A DNA stretch of 64,000 nucleotides, taken from contig NZ_QPJT01000003.1 in assembly GCF_003337415.1 (NCBI RefSeq), positions 124,001 through 188,000 of the forward strand. The letters run 5' to 3'. Every line of letters begins with the position of its first letter. The first letter of the stretch is position 1. The position numbers and the translations under genes were made by a program. This stretch comes from Anaerobacterium chartisolvens. GTDB lineage: Bacteria > Bacillota > Clostridia > Acetivibrionales > DSM-27016. Below the pieces are notes generated by a model. It was not told where the DNA came from. It saw only the letters and a program-made list of their open reading frames with translations, and made no database searches. Shown in pieces: positions 1 through 10,291 of the stretch.

Positions 1-3000
1 GGCAGGGGCAATTTTTATCTTGAGCTTCAAATAAACGGTATAGAAGAACAAAATCTTGTAAATCAGAATATAATTAAAATAAGCAGGGAAACGGGCATAC
101 CTCTCATTGCCACAAACGATGCGCATTATCTGAGAAAAGAGGATGCCAGAGCACATGAAATACTTTTGTGCATACAGACGGGCAAAACAATAAACGATGA
201 AGACAGAATGAGGTTTTCCACCGACGAGGTATATGTCAAGTCTCCCGAGGAAATGTGGAAGCTGTTTAAGGATATCCCTGAGGCGGCGGAAAATACAGTG
301 GAAATTGCGCGTCAATGCAATGTTGAGCTGGAATTCAACAAGCTTCATTTACCAGCTTTTAAGCTTCCTGACAGCGAAGAGCCCTTTGAGTTTCTATCCC
401 GTCTGTGCAGCGAGGGCTTAGAAAGGCTTTACGGAGTCGGTTATGACAGTACAAAATCAGACAGGCTGAAATATGAGCTTGGAGTAATCAGACAAATGGG
501 GTATGTTGACTATTTCCTTATAGTGTGGGATTTCATAAGGTATGCAAGGGAAAATGGGATAATGGTAGGCCCTGGAAGGGGATCGGCTGCGGGAAGCCTG
601 GTGGCCTACAGCCTTGGAATAACAAATATAGATCCATTAAAATACGGGCTGCTTTTTGAAAGATTTTTGAATCCTGAAAGAATAAGTATGCCCGATATAG
701 ACATTGATTTTTGCTATGAGAGAAGGCAGGAAGTAATAGATTATGTTATAAAAAAGTACGGCACCGACAGGGTGGCGCAGATAATTACCTTTGGAACAAT
801 GGCGGCAAGAGCTGCAATAAGAGATGTGGGAAGGGCAATGGATATACCTTATAACGATGTCGATACCGTTGCCAAAATGATACCCTTCCAGCTTGGAATG
901 AATATTGACAAGGCTCTTGAAATGAATCCCCAACTGAAGGAGAGGTATGACGACGACACCAACACAAGGGAGCTTATAGACATGGCAAGGCTGCTCGAGG
1001 GGATGCCAAGACATGCTTCCACACATGCTGCCGGCGTGGTTATTTCAAAGGAGCCCATAGTAGAGTATGTACCTTTGCAAAGAAACGATGACAGCATCAC
1101 CACCCAATTTACAATGGGGCTTCTTGAGGAAATAGGGCTATTAAAGATGGACTTTCTCGGCCTCAGAACCCTTACAGTTATAAGGGATGCAGTGGAGCTG
1201 ATAGAAAAAAATCACGGAGTGAAGATTGAAATTGACAGGCTTGTAATGAATGATCCAAATGTTTTCAAGCTTATAGGAGAGGGGAAGACCTCTGGGGTAT
1301 TCCAGCTCGAAAGTGCCGGGATGACGCAGTTTATGAAGGAGCTGCAGCCCAATTCCCTTGAGGACATTATAGCGGGCATATCACTCTACAGGCCGGGCCC
1401 TATGGATCAGATTCCCCGATATATACACAATAAAAACAACCCCGAGGATGTAAAATACCATCATCCTATGCTCGAAGGCATATTAAATGTTACATACGGG
1501 TGCATGGTTTATCAGGAGCAGGTAATGCAGGTTGTAAGACAGCTCGGAGGGTATTCAATGGGACGGGCGGATCTGGTCAGAAGGGCGATGTCCAAGAAAA
1601 AGGTAAGCGTAATGGAGCAGGAGCGGCAAAACTTCATATACGGTATAACCGATGCCGAAGGCAATGTTATTGTAAACGGGGCTGTCAGAAATGGAGTTGA
1701 TGAGAATACCGCAAACAGAATATTCGATGAAATGATGGACTTTGCCAGCTATGCCTTCAACAAGTCCCATGCGGCGGCATATGCCGTTGTAGGCTATCAG
1801 ACGGCATGGCTTAAATGCTACTATCCCGTTGAATTCACAGCGGCGCTGTTAAACAGCTTTTTAGGCAGCAGCGACAAGGTTTCCCAGTATGTATATCAAT
1901 GCAGGCTTATGGGTATTGAGGTGCTTCCCCCAGACATAAATGAAAGCTTTGCTAAGTTTACTGTCGTTGGAAGTAAAATAAGGTTTGGGATGGCCGCCGT
2001 TAAAAATGTGGGAGAGGGCGCGGTAAACCAGATAATAAGGGAGAGACAGCAAGGAGGGAGCTTTAAAGGCTTTGGGGAGTTTTGCAGAAGGATGGACGGA
2101 AGGGATATTAATAAAAGGTGCATAGAAAGCCTGATAAAGAGCGGGGCCTTTGACTCGTTAAAAATATTCAGGTCAAAGCTTTTGAATGTCTATGAAAAGA
2201 TACTCGACGGAATACAGCAGAGCAGGAGAATAAAGCTGGAGGGTCAGATGTCAATATTTGAAATGGACAATAGAGGCACGTCTTCTGCGGGCGGAGTAAA
2301 GGGAGCTGATGAGGAGATATATCCAGATATCGCCGAGCTTTCCGGCAAGCAGCTTCTTGCAATGGAAAAGGAAATGCTTGGACTTTATATATCGGGACAT
2401 CCTTTGAGTGAATTTGAAAAGGAGATAAATTCTCAGGTGAATTTTTTCAGCTCCAATTTAACTGTTAATTCTTCCGAAGAGACTGAAAATGAAGCTTCGG
2501 ATGAGCTAAAGGGCGTAAGGGACGGTATGGAAGCAGTGGTTGGGGGAATAATAGCGGAAAAGAAAACTAAAACTACAAAAAACAACAGCCTGATGGCTTT
2601 TATCACACTTGAGGATTTATACGGTTCCATGGAGATAATAGTTTTCCCAAGGGTTTTGGATAAATATTCCGCACTTCTGGCAGAGGAAAATATTGTGCTT
2701 ATAAGGGGAAGAATAAGTGTAAAGGAAGAGGAAAGCGCCAAAATAATATGTGAAGAGGTAAAGCCCCTGAAAAAGGTCAACACCAGAAAGCTGTACTTAA
2801 AAATGGAAGAGGATGAAAGTAAACAGCTTGAAGGCTCCGTTATATCAATGCTTAAATACTTTAGCGGAAATACGCCTGTTTACCTGTGCCATGGCAGCTC
2901 ATGTGATCCCGGCAAAAAGGCAGTGGTGTCAAACAGGGAATTTAAGGTAAGCCTGAATAATTCTCTTCTGGAGGAATTAAAAATCAGGCTGGGGGAGGAA

Positions 3001-3018
3001 AATGTCAAAATTATTTAA
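1..3018 (+). CDS. dnaE: DNA polymerase III alpha subunit DnaE, 5'-truncated by the window edge
   Basis: Catalytic subunit of the replicative DNA polymerase (C-family, DnaE1 type). The reading frame is open from base 1, so the start lies upstream; 1005 residues are visible. The first ~55 codons are the end of the PHP domain (ATNDAHYL, then AHEILLCIQTG). The palm carries GPGRGSAAGSL near codon 191 and the metal-binding PDIDIDF motif near codon 231. A helix-hairpin-helix segment lies near codon 665 and an OB-fold (VVGGIIAEKK...ITLEDLYGSMEIIVFP) near codons 845-920. There is no exonuclease insertion, which separates it from PolC. It is followed by mtrB, a DUF2007-like gene and pfkA on the same strand. 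The identification is secure; the first ATG in frame (166) is internal. Confidence 0.97.
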   Translation, partial: GRGNFYLELQINGIEEQNLVNQNIIKISRETGIPLIATNDAHYLRKEDARAHEILLCIQTGKTINDEDRMRFSTDEVYVKSPEEMWKLFKDIPEAAENTVEIARQCNVELEFNKLHLPAFKLPDSEEPFEFLSRLCSEGLERLYGVGYDSTKSDRLKYELGVIRQMGYVDYFLIVWDFIRYARENGIMVGPGRGSAAGSLVAYSLGITNIDPLKYGLLFERFLNPERISMPDIDIDFCYERRQEVIDYVIKKYGTDRVAQIITFGTMAARAAIRDVGRAMDIPYNDVDTVAKMIPFQLGMNIDKALEMNPQLKERYDDDTNTRELIDMARLLEGMPRHASTHAAGVVISKEPIVEYVPLQRNDDSITTQFTMGLLEEIGLLKMDFLGLRTLTVIRDAVELIEKNHGVKIEIDRLVMNDPNVFKLIGEGKTSGVFQLESAGMTQFMKELQPNSLEDIIAGISLYRPGPMDQIPRYIHNKNNPEDVKYHHPMLEGILNVTYGCMVYQEQVMQVVRQLGGYSMGRADLVRRAMSKKKVSVMEQERQNFIYGITDAEGNVIVNGAVRNGVDENTANRIFDEMMDFASYAFNKSHAAAYAVVGYQTAWLKCYYPVEFTAALLNSFLGSSDKVSQYVYQCRLMGIEVLPPDINESFAKFTVVGSKIRFGMAAVKNVGEGAVNQIIRERQQGGSFKGFGEFCRRMDGRDINKRCIESLIKSGAFDSLKIFRSKLLNVYEKILDGIQQSRRIKLEGQMSIFEMDNRGTSSAGGVKGADEEIYPDIAELSGKQLLAMEKEMLGLYISGHPLSEFEKEINSQVNFFSSNLTVNSSEETENEASDELKGVRDGMEAVVGGIIAEKKTKTTKNNSLMAFITLEDLYGSMEIIVFPRVLDKYSALLAEENIVLIRGRISVKEEESAKIICEEVKPLKKVNTRKLYLKMEEDESKQLEGSVISMLKYFSGNTPVYLCHGSSCDPGKKAVVSNREFKVSLNNSLLEELKIRLGEENVKII

Positions 3019-3142
3019 TTATACAGCCTTACGGATTTTATAAAATAAGTATTTTGAAAAAATCCCGGAGGCCATGGCACTTATAACATTTGCTGTTGAT
3101 TTTTACTGGTAAATAATATATAGTTATGACGAGGTGGTTAAT

Positions 3143-3376
3143 ATGGATACGGAATCGAATAAAATTTTAGGTGATTATGTTATAATAAGGGCTGAAGAAA
3201 ATGGTGTAAATATTATAGGCCTTACCCGTGGTAGGGATACTAAATTCCACCATACAGAGAAATTGGATAAGGGAGAGGTTCTCATAGCTCAGTTTACCGA
3301 AAATACTTCTGCCATTAAGATTAGGGGCAAAGCAAAGATATTATGCGGCCATGGAGAAATACATTCCGGAGAATAA
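3143..3376 (+). CDS. mtrB: Trp RNA-binding attenuation protein (TRAP, MtrB)
   Basis: 77-residue homologue of TRAP, the 11-mer ring protein that in Bacillus binds tryptophan and then wraps RNA carrying spaced GAG/UAG triplets to attenuate trp genes. The sequence follows the Bacillus protein closely: [50 protein letters not shown]. The RNA-binding Lys (EKLDKGEV) and the Lys-x-Arg pair (IKIRG) are present, as are the Thr residues around the tryptophan pocket. The ATG at 3143 follows the ribosome site GAGGTGG; an upstream GTG at 3134 lies inside that site and is less likely. No trp or folate gene is nearby, so its target must be elsewhere. No anti-TRAP gene is seen in the window. Confidence 0.92.
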   Translation: MDTESNKILGDYVIIRAEENGVNIIGLTRGRDTKFHHTEKLDKGEVLIAQFTENTSAIKIRGKAKILCGHGEIHSGE

Positions 3377-3397
3377 AGAAAGAGGGGCGTGTTTTAT

Positions 3398-3595
3398 ATG
3401 TGGACAGTAGTCTATATGGCTCAAAGCAAGGATATTGCTACCAGACTGCAGGAATTGCTGAAGAACGAAGGAATACTGGTTAAGCTGAGACCAATCAGTA
3501 AAAATCCTGAAAATAATGATAATTATTATGAAGTGCTGGTTCCCGAGGCAGAGGTTGAAGAAGCACACAGCGTTATTATAGAAAAGGGATTTTAG
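3398..3595 (+). CDS. Small DUF2007-like protein
   Basis: 65-residue protein beginning MWTVVYMAQSKD. The pattern (hydrophobic first strand, then an A-x-x-L-x-x-L-L-x-x-E-G-I helix, then VLVPEAEVEEAHSVI) matches the small DUF2007 'putative signal transducing' fold, which is ferredoxin-like in shape. Its function is not known. The ATG at 3398 is preceded by GAGGGGCG; a GTG at 3389 overlaps that site. It sits 21 bp after mtrB and upstream of pfkA and may be co-transcribed with mtrB. The family assignment rests on pattern only. Confidence 0.75.
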   Translation: MWTVVYMAQSKDIATRLQELLKNEGILVKLRPISKNPENNDNYYEVLVPEAEVEEAHSVIIEKGF

Positions 3596-3651
3596 TTCTT
3601 ACCGTCTGTTTAAGTAAGTATTTTTTAAAAATATTTATTATAAGCTTGTGT

Positions 3652-3682
3652 TATAATCCCGTGTTAAAGCTGTTGACACGGG
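3652..3682 (+). promoter_or_regulatory. Possible -10 box and 5'-UTR hairpin ahead of pfkA
   Basis: A TATAAT hexamer (3652-3657) is followed directly by an inverted repeat, CCCGTGT (3658-3664) and ACACGGG (3676-3682), with an 11-nt loop. The pfkA ribosome site follows 17 nt later. No good -35 box is visible, and no T-run follows the hairpin, so it is not a classic terminator. It could be a transcript-stabilising or regulatory 5' structure. Confidence 0.35.
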
Positions 3683-3687
3683 CTTAA

Positions 3688-4683
<996 letters not shown>

Positions 4684-4730
4684 CGGCAGGCTTTTTCTGC
4701 TGTTATGCATTTAAAAAGGCAGGTATTGCA

Positions 4731-5150
4731 ATGTTTGTATCCGAAACACATTTAATCGTAAGGTATGCCGAAACCGATCAGATGGGTATTGTGCATCATT
4801 CTCATTATCCGGTATGGTTTGAGGCGGCCCGGACGGATTTTATAAAGAAAATGGGAATGCCGTACTCTAAAATAGAAGAAGAGGGGGCAATGCTTCCATT
4901 GCTGGAATTAAAGTGCTGCTACAAGGAGGCGGCGAGGTATGAAGATGAAATTATTATTAAAACGCAAATAAAGGAATTTACGCCTTTGAGGCTGCTGTTT
5001 TCATATGAGGCATATAAAAACGGACTGCCCCGGGTTATAGCAACGGGTGAGACTTTGCATGTCTGGACCAATAAGGCGCTGAAGCCTGTTAACATCAGGA
5101 AGTATTCTCAGCATATATATGAATTGCTTCAAAGGGCTGTAGAGGAGTAA
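4731..5150 (+). CDS. Acyl-CoA thioesterase, YbgC/FadM hot-dog family
   Basis: 139-residue single hot-dog domain. The N-terminus VRYAETDQMGIVHHSHYPVWFE is the family signature, with the catalytic Asp in the ETDQMG turn. Members hydrolyse acyl-CoA thioesters; the acyl chain cannot be read from the sequence. It lies 47 bp after pfkA with no obvious terminator and is probably co-transcribed with it. The ribosome site is weak (GGCAGG), but the ATG at 4731 is the only start that gives the full domain. Confidence 0.9.
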   Translation: MFVSETHLIVRYAETDQMGIVHHSHYPVWFEAARTDFIKKMGMPYSKIEEEGAMLPLLELKCCYKEAARYEDEIIIKTQIKEFTPLRLLFSYEAYKNGLPRVIATGETLHVWTNKALKPVNIRKYSQHIYELLQRAVEE

Positions 5151-5306
5151 TGCGAGTTTATTTGCCATAATTCATTGCAATAAAGGCATAAAGTATGGTA
5201 AACTATACATTGTTTATTCAGGCTGGAGCTGGTGACATTATACATTATAGGGCTGCTGTCTTTACTTATTGCAGATAAAACAAAAATAGTTTCAGGTGGT
5301 GAGTCG

Positions 5307-5834
5307 GTGAATATACCAAATGCTTTAACTGCAGTTAGGTTTGTTATTATACCATTTTTTGCATACTTTTTATATATGGGACAGTTTGATAAAAGCCTGT
5401 ATGTCACGGCAGTAATCCTTTTTCTGGCGGGGGGAATTACAGATGTTCTGGACGGCTATATAGCGAGAAAATTCAACATGATCACCTCTTTTGGAAAGCT
5501 TGCTGACCCTGCGGCGGATAAGCTTATGCAAATAACCGCCCTTGTTATATTAACCATGCAGAGGAAAATTCCCGTAGCCGTACTGATAATTATAGCTGTC
5601 AAGGAGATATTTATGGGGCTTGGGAGCATTTTGCTCTACAAGCAGCAGAAGCTGGTGGTATCTGCAAACTGGTATGGAAAAATGTCAACGGTAGTGTTAT
5701 ATATCGCAATAATTATTGCGATATTCAGTGAGACCTATAGCACGATAGCCATAATAATTGCGCTCTGCGCCGCGCTCTTTGCATTTGTCATGTATTCCCT
5801 GACATATAGAAAAATTAAAAAACATAGTACTTAA
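5307..5834 (+). CDS. pgsA: CDP-diacylglycerol--glycerol-3-phosphate 3-phosphatidyltransferase
   Basis: Membrane enzyme making phosphatidylglycerol phosphate from CDP-diacylglycerol and glycerol 3-phosphate. The CDP-alcohol phosphatidyltransferase motif DG-x2-AR-x8-G-x3-D-x3-D is complete (DVLDGYIARK...GKLADPAADK). About five hydrophobic segments are visible. I start at GTG 5307 (MNIPNALTAVRF), which aligns with the family N-terminus and follows AGGTGGTGAG. A longer frame from 5232 would add an unlikely N-terminal extension. A strong terminator follows at 5865-5899. Expected length for the family is ~180 residues; this start gives 175. Confidence 0.93.
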   Translation: MNIPNALTAVRFVIIPFFAYFLYMGQFDKSLYVTAVILFLAGGITDVLDGYIARKFNMITSFGKLADPAADKLMQITALVILTMQRKIPVAVLIIIAVKEIFMGLGSILLYKQQKLVVSANWYGKMSTVVLYIAIIIAIFSETYSTIAIIIALCAALFAFVMYSLTYRKIKKHST

Positions 5835-5864
5835 AAAATATAATATACATACTGAATAAAGAGG

Positions 5865-5899
5865 CCGGGGGAGCTATGGACTGCTCTCCCGGTTTTTTT
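5865..5899 (+). terminator. Rho-independent terminator after pgsA
   Basis: Stem CCGGGGGAGC (5865-5874) with GCTCTCCCGG (5883-5892), one G-U pair, an 8-nt loop, then seven Ts. The convergent DUF815 gene ends inside the left arm, so this serves the plus-strand pgsA transcript. Confidence 0.88.
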
Positions 5900-7262
5900 G
5901 TGTGCCCTCCAGCCAGTCGGCAAACTGCTTTGCCGTTCTTGGGGAGCGTCCGTTATACCACAGCTCCCACTTTAATGCTTCCTTATGAAGGTATTCTTTG
6001 TCAACAATGATTCCCCTTTTTTGTACAAGGCCTTCCACTATATTCAGGAACTTATGCTTGTCGGGGGAAGAGAATACCACGGTTATGCCGAACCTGTCAG
6101 CAAGAGAAAGCTTTTCCTGCATGGAGTCGGAGGCTCTTACCTCGTCATCATGGTTTAATGAGTTCAGGGCATTCCTGTCACTGAACTTTTCTTTTATGAG
6201 ATGCCTCCTGTTGGAGGTAGCGTATATAAGCACATTATTGGGTCTGCTCTCAACTCCTCCCTCCAATGCGGCTTTAAGTGCGGTATAGCTTTCCTCGCTG
6301 TCCTCAAAGGAAAGATCGTCTATGAAAATTATAAATTTTTGCATTCTCTTCTGCAGTATACCCATTACCCTGGGAAAATCCATTAAAGCATTTTTAGGAA
6401 TTTCAACAAGCCGTAGGCCTGAAGAATGGTATTCATTCAATATAGCCTTTACCGACGAGGATTTGCCGGTACCTCTGTCTCCGTAGAGAAGTACATTGTT
6501 TGCCGGGTATCCCTTTAAAAAATTAACGGTGTTGTCTATAACCTCGGAGCGCTCCTCCTCATAATCTATTAAATCCGACAGCCTTACGGGGTCGGGGGAC
6601 TCAATTCCTCTCAGCGCACCGGTGCTTCCGCTGCCGTCCCAAACAAAAGCGCTGTACCGGCATACGTCTCCGCGCCCGTATTTATAATGAAAACCGCAGA
6701 GGCGTTCGAGGCATTTGCCCCAGGATTCGGATGAGTACAGAGCATCCATCAGGGGAGGGATATGCCGAAGGCATGGCCTGTCTTTATATACCGGCCCACA
6801 GCAGGCAGAATCCCATGTGGGAAGAGAAGCTATTGCTTGCGTCTCAAAGGACGTTAAAGCGGGGGATTTTAAAAGCAGCTTTTTTATTTCCTCGCATGAT
6901 ACTGCGGAAATCATCTGCAGTGCGTTCAGGTCATTGGCGGCAGCCGTTAATATTCCCTTGTCCATTTCTTCAAAGCTCCGATTTTCAGACATTGCAGAAA
7001 AGGGGTTGTCATCAAATATTATTCTTTCTATGATGTATTCTTCAAAGCTGCCGTACCTTCCCGAGGACATTAAGGAAAAATACACATCGCTGTACAGCTC
7101 TGCCGCTTCCAGCAGATCGAAGCCCGGTGTGCCGAGGTGCTTTACCAGCCTGTAAAAGGAGCTGATTACAGGAGCTTTTTTCACCTGTCTGTAAACTGAA
7201 AGAGAAGCCAGCGCAAAGGTAGCTTTCTTTGCAAGGCTTAAATCAGAATATTTGTAATCCAT
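5874..7262 (-). CDS. DUF815 family P-loop ATPase
   Basis: 462-residue protein whose C-terminal half is an AAA-like ATPase of the DUF815 family: Walker A GDRGTGKSS near residue 260 and a Walker B-like segment FIIFIDDLSFEDSE near 315, followed by NVLIYATSNRRHLI. The N-terminal ~230 residues are helical and lack a recognised fold. The cellular role of DUF815 proteins is not established. The minus-strand ATG at 7262 has GGAGG eight bases upstream. The gene stands alone, convergent to pgsA, and its stop codon lies in the pgsA terminator stem. Confidence 0.9.
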   Translation of the reverse strand: MDYKYSDLSLAKKATFALASLSVYRQVKKAPVISSFYRLVKHLGTPGFDLLEAAELYSDVYFSLMSSGRYGSFEEYIIERIIFDDNPFSAMSENRSFEEMDKGILTAAANDLNALQMISAVSCEEIKKLLLKSPALTSFETQAIASLPTWDSACCGPVYKDRPCLRHIPPLMDALYSSESWGKCLERLCGFHYKYGRGDVCRYSAFVWDGSGSTGALRGIESPDPVRLSDLIDYEEERSEVIDNTVNFLKGYPANNVLLYGDRGTGKSSSVKAILNEYHSSGLRLVEIPKNALMDFPRVMGILQKRMQKFIIFIDDLSFEDSEESYTALKAALEGGVESRPNNVLIYATSNRRHLIKEKFSDRNALNSLNHDDEVRASDSMQEKLSLADRFGITVVFSSPDKHKFLNIVEGLVQKRGIIVDKEYLHKEALKWELWYNGRSPRTAKQFADWLEGTQKNRESSP

Positions 7263-7453
7263 TATGATGCCTCCGTAAAATTTAAAATAGACAATGCTAT
7301 TATAACATAAAACTTATATGGTATGGGATTATGAAGCAAGCATAACGTGGCGATTTTAAAAAAGCGGCTATTTTATTTTTAGCACTATTATGGTATTATA
7401 AATAAAATGTCTAAGTTATTTATACTTTTGTCTCTTTATGAAGGGAAGATTTA

Positions 7454-8380
7454 ATGTTCGGATATGTTTTTCCGGATAAGCCGGAGCTTAAGGTAAGAGA
7501 ATATGAGCTTTTCAGAGCATACTATTGCGGAGTATGCAAGTCTATAGCGAGAAGGCACGGACACATTCCCCGCCTCACGCTAAACTATGATTCTGCTTTT
7601 TTGGCTCTGCTGCTGTCCTCTGTTTCAGGCAGTAAATTAAATGTTAAAAATGAAAGATGTATCGTAAGACCCGTTAATAAAAGATATGTAATTAAAGATA
7701 GTGATACTGTGGATTATGCCTCAGACATAAATATAATGCTGGCGTATTATAGCCTGAAAGATAACTGGAGGGATGAAAAATCAGTTGTTTCGGCGGCGGG
7801 AGCAGCAATGCTGAGAAGAGCCGTTGGGAGGTTGAAAAGAAAATACTCGGAAAAGTGCGCCGTGATTGAAGAAAGGCTGATGGAGCTGTCGGAGCTTGAA
7901 AAGCAGAGATGTGCTTCGGTTGACAGAGCCGCCGAGCCTTTTGCAAGGCTTATGGAGGAGATAACATCGTACAGCCCTGCGTGCAGGAGTGAGGAGGATT
8001 CCGAGATACTCAGGCGTATGGGCTATAATTTGGGGAAGTGGATTTATATTATTGATGCATATGATGATATAGAGTCTGATATTAAAAAAAACACCTATAA
8101 TCCATTTTTATATCAATATGGGTATCAGGGGGAAGACATACAGGTGTTTAAAAGCCGGATAAGAGATAGGGCTGAATTTAACCTTACCTACACTTTGAGT
8201 CAAATGTCGGAGGCGTATGAGCTGCTTGAAGCAAAAGGCGGGAGCAGAGAGATGGGCGGCGCGCAAAACAAATCCCCGCTTCCGGATATCATTGAAAATA
8301 TAATTTATATGGGAATGCTAAAAAAGACAGAGCAAATACTTGGAATAAGGAGCTGTGAAAAATTTGAGAAATCCATATGA
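7454..8380 (+). CDS. DUF5685 family protein
   Basis: 308-residue protein starting [18 protein letters not shown], then [17 protein letters not shown] with a Cys-x2-Cys pair, the pattern of DUF5685. The middle has further conserved helices ([21 protein letters not shown]), which resemble the Asp-rich helices of all-alpha prenyltransferase-like folds; that resemblance is my own impression. Function is unknown. The last 26 bases overlap the next gene, a J-domain protein, so the two are translationally coupled. The ATG follows AGGGAAG. Confidence 0.85.
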   Translation: MFGYVFPDKPELKVREYELFRAYYCGVCKSIARRHGHIPRLTLNYDSAFLALLLSSVSGSKLNVKNERCIVRPVNKRYVIKDSDTVDYASDINIMLAYYSLKDNWRDEKSVVSAAGAAMLRRAVGRLKRKYSEKCAVIEERLMELSELEKQRCASVDRAAEPFARLMEEITSYSPACRSEEDSEILRRMGYNLGKWIYIIDAYDDIESDIKKNTYNPFLYQYGYQGEDIQVFKSRIRDRAEFNLTYTLSQMSEAYELLEAKGGSREMGGAQNKSPLPDIIENIIYMGMLKKTEQILGIRSCEKFEKSI

Positions 8381-8969
8381 GATATTGGGAATAAAAGAGG
8401 GTGCGAGCCAAGAGGAGATAAAAAAGGCTTATAGAGAGCTGGTGAAAAAATACCACCCCGACCAGCACCATGACAATCCTTTATATGAGCTGGCGGAGGA
8501 TAAGCTGAGAGAAATAAACGAGGCATACGAATACCTTACAAAAAACGCAAGCCCGAGGGGCGGAGGGCGCTGGAACGGAAAATCGGGAGGCGGCAGTACT
8601 TCCGGTGATTTTTACAGCACAGTTAAGATGCATATTCAATCTGGCAATATAGCGGCTGCCGAGCAAATGCTTAACAGCTCCGGCGATCGCTCCGCCGAGT
8701 GGTATTACTTAAGCGGTCTGGTATTCCTGCGCAAGGGCTGGTACGATGAGGCGTACTCCAGCATACAGAGGGCAGTTAACATGGAGCCCGGCAACTTTGA
8801 ATACAGGGATGCATTAAATAAAATAAACATGACTAACAGGACCTATAGGGGGAATGCCGCGGGCAGAGGATACGGACAGGGGCCGGATTTGTGTACCATG
8901 TGCCAGTGCCTGTGGTGCTCCGACTGCTGCTGTGAGTGTGCCGGAGGAGATCTTATAGAATGCTGCTGA
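8355..8969 (+). CDS. J-domain (DnaJ-like) protein with TPR and cysteine-rich tail
   Basis: 204-residue protein. Residues 1-~65 are a J-domain with the HPD motif ([12 protein letters not shown]), which stimulates DnaK ATPase. Residues ~90-155 form a TPR-like helical pair ([33 protein letters not shown]). The tail is very cysteine-rich ([21 protein letters not shown]...ECC), a possible metal site. It lacks the G/F and CR domains of true DnaJ, so it is a specialised co-chaperone. GTG 8355 is preceded by AAGGAG and overlaps the DUF5685 gene. The client is unknown. Confidence 0.88.
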   Translation: MKNLRNPYEILGIKEGASQEEIKKAYRELVKKYHPDQHHDNPLYELAEDKLREINEAYEYLTKNASPRGGGRWNGKSGGGSTSGDFYSTVKMHIQSGNIAAAEQMLNSSGDRSAEWYYLSGLVFLRKGWYDEAYSSIQRAVNMEPGNFEYRDALNKINMTNRTYRGNAAGRGYGQGPDLCTMCQCLWCSDCCCECAGGDLIECC

Positions 8970-9014
8970 ACGCCGCTGCTTCATATAAAAGTATTTTATA
9001 GATAGAGGTTATAT

Positions 9015-9557
9015 ATGCGCAATAGGGAGGATACTACAAATAAATTTTCTGCCAAGAGAATATCACTGAGCGGTATATTGATTGCCCTCACCGTTATAAC
9101 CCTGTTTTTTGCTTCGGCTATGCCGACGGGTCGGCTGTCGCTGTATGTGCTGAGCTCCTTTTTCGTTTCTGTTATCATAGTTGAATATGGGGTTAAATGG
9201 GGGTGGGCCTTTTTTGCTGCCTCATCTCTTGCTGCATTGGCAGTGATACCCATTAAAATACGTGTTGTGCCGTACATCATATTTTTTGGGGCTTACGGAA
9301 TTATGAAGCTTTATATTGAAAAGCTGAATAATATTGTGCTGGAATATATTCTGAAGCTTTTATATTTCAATCTGTGTCTGGCTGCTTCGGTGTATTTGTT
9401 TAAGGAGCTTTTCATTCAGGGTGCATGGACTGAGCTGGATTTTCCATGGTGGATTATAGTAGCGGGACTTGAAATAATATTTCTGATATATGACTATGTC
9501 TATACGCTTTTCATACAGTACTACAGGATGAGGCTTAAAAAGATAATTAAGCTTTAG
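9015..9557 (+). CDS. Uncharacterised membrane protein
   Basis: 180-residue protein with a short polar N-terminus and about five hydrophobic segments (starting at GILIALTVITLFFASAMPTG). The overall shape, with an early LxGILIALT helix and a TGRLSLY turn, recalls small ECF S-component-like membrane proteins, but no diagnostic residues let me assign it. It ends in a basic tail (MRLKKIIKL). It follows the J-domain gene by 45 bp and precedes a 3D-domain gene by 37 bp, so it probably belongs to the same transcript. AGAGG precedes the ATG. Confidence 0.75.
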   Translation: MRNREDTTNKFSAKRISLSGILIALTVITLFFASAMPTGRLSLYVLSSFFVSVIIVEYGVKWGWAFFAASSLAALAVIPIKIRVVPYIIFFGAYGIMKLYIEKLNNIVLEYILKLLYFNLCLAASVYLFKELFIQGAWTELDFPWWIIVAGLEIIFLIYDYVYTLFIQYYRMRLKKIIKL

Positions 9558-9594
9558 GCTTATAATATCATAATAAAGACATAAGAGGAGAAAT

Positions 9595-10224
9595 ATGAAG
9601 AGTAAATCCGCCGCATTCAGACTTATATACATAATACTGATTGAGCTGATTTTTATTGACTTGATATTAATTGGGTGCCTTGTCAAAAAAATAAACACAG
9701 ACAGGCAATTGACTGCGGCTGAAGTGGACGAAGCTTTCCGCCCGCCTACCATGGTATCTGTAAATATGAGCTATCCGCATAAGTATAAGAATGCTTTAAT
9801 AAAGGAGCTGTCTCAAAGCATTTTTTTGCAGGGGGTCAACGCTGAATTCTTTAGGGGCAGGGGAAATAATAATAATAAAATGGATTTCATAGCCACTGTC
9901 TACGATTTGTCGTATGAGTGCTGCGGGAAATACCCATCTCATCCAGAATACGGCATTACCTTCAGCGGAACAAGAGCAATTAAGGGCATAACTGTGGCGG
10001 TAGACCCTGAGGTCATACCCTTAGGAAGTGAAATATACATAGAATTTGCCGTGCCATATACCGGGATGAGCGGATGGTATAAGGCTGAGGATATAGGAAG
10101 CAGCGTCCGGGGCAATATAGTGGATGTGTTTATGGGAGAGTCTGCATCTACCGAAATGATGAAAAGCTTCGGGCGCAGAGAGGTCAAGGTGCAGATAAAG
10201 AATTACAACGGAAATATGAAATAA
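9595..10224 (+). CDS. Membrane-anchored 3D-domain protein (cell-wall hydrolase type)
   Basis: 209-residue protein with one N-terminal membrane helix (residues ~10-30) and a C-terminal 3D domain. The 3D hallmarks are visible: FIATVYDLS, GITVAVDPEVIPLGSEIYIE and the Asp pair in AEDIGSSVRGNIVDVFMG. The domain is a double-psi beta barrel related to MltA lytic transglycosylases and is found in YabE, YocH and YuiC types. A role in peptidoglycan cleavage or spore cortex handling is inferred from the family. AGAGGAG precedes the ATG. A second 3D protein is encoded at 58564-59427. Confidence 0.87.
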   Translation: MKSKSAAFRLIYIILIELIFIDLILIGCLVKKINTDRQLTAAEVDEAFRPPTMVSVNMSYPHKYKNALIKELSQSIFLQGVNAEFFRGRGNNNNKMDFIATVYDLSYECCGKYPSHPEYGITFSGTRAIKGITVAVDPEVIPLGSEIYIEFAVPYTGMSGWYKAEDIGSSVRGNIVDVFMGESASTEMMKSFGRREVKVQIKNYNGNMK

Positions 10225-10291
10225 AAGGGTTGAAAAGCCTTCTTTTATATATTACAATATTTGGTAACACATAAGAGAAGGATGAAGATAA

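Noticed and set aside
9015-9557. ECF S-component annotation for the 180-aa membrane protein
   Set aside because: The shape is suggestive, but no diagnostic motif is present, and no ECF partner genes are nearby.
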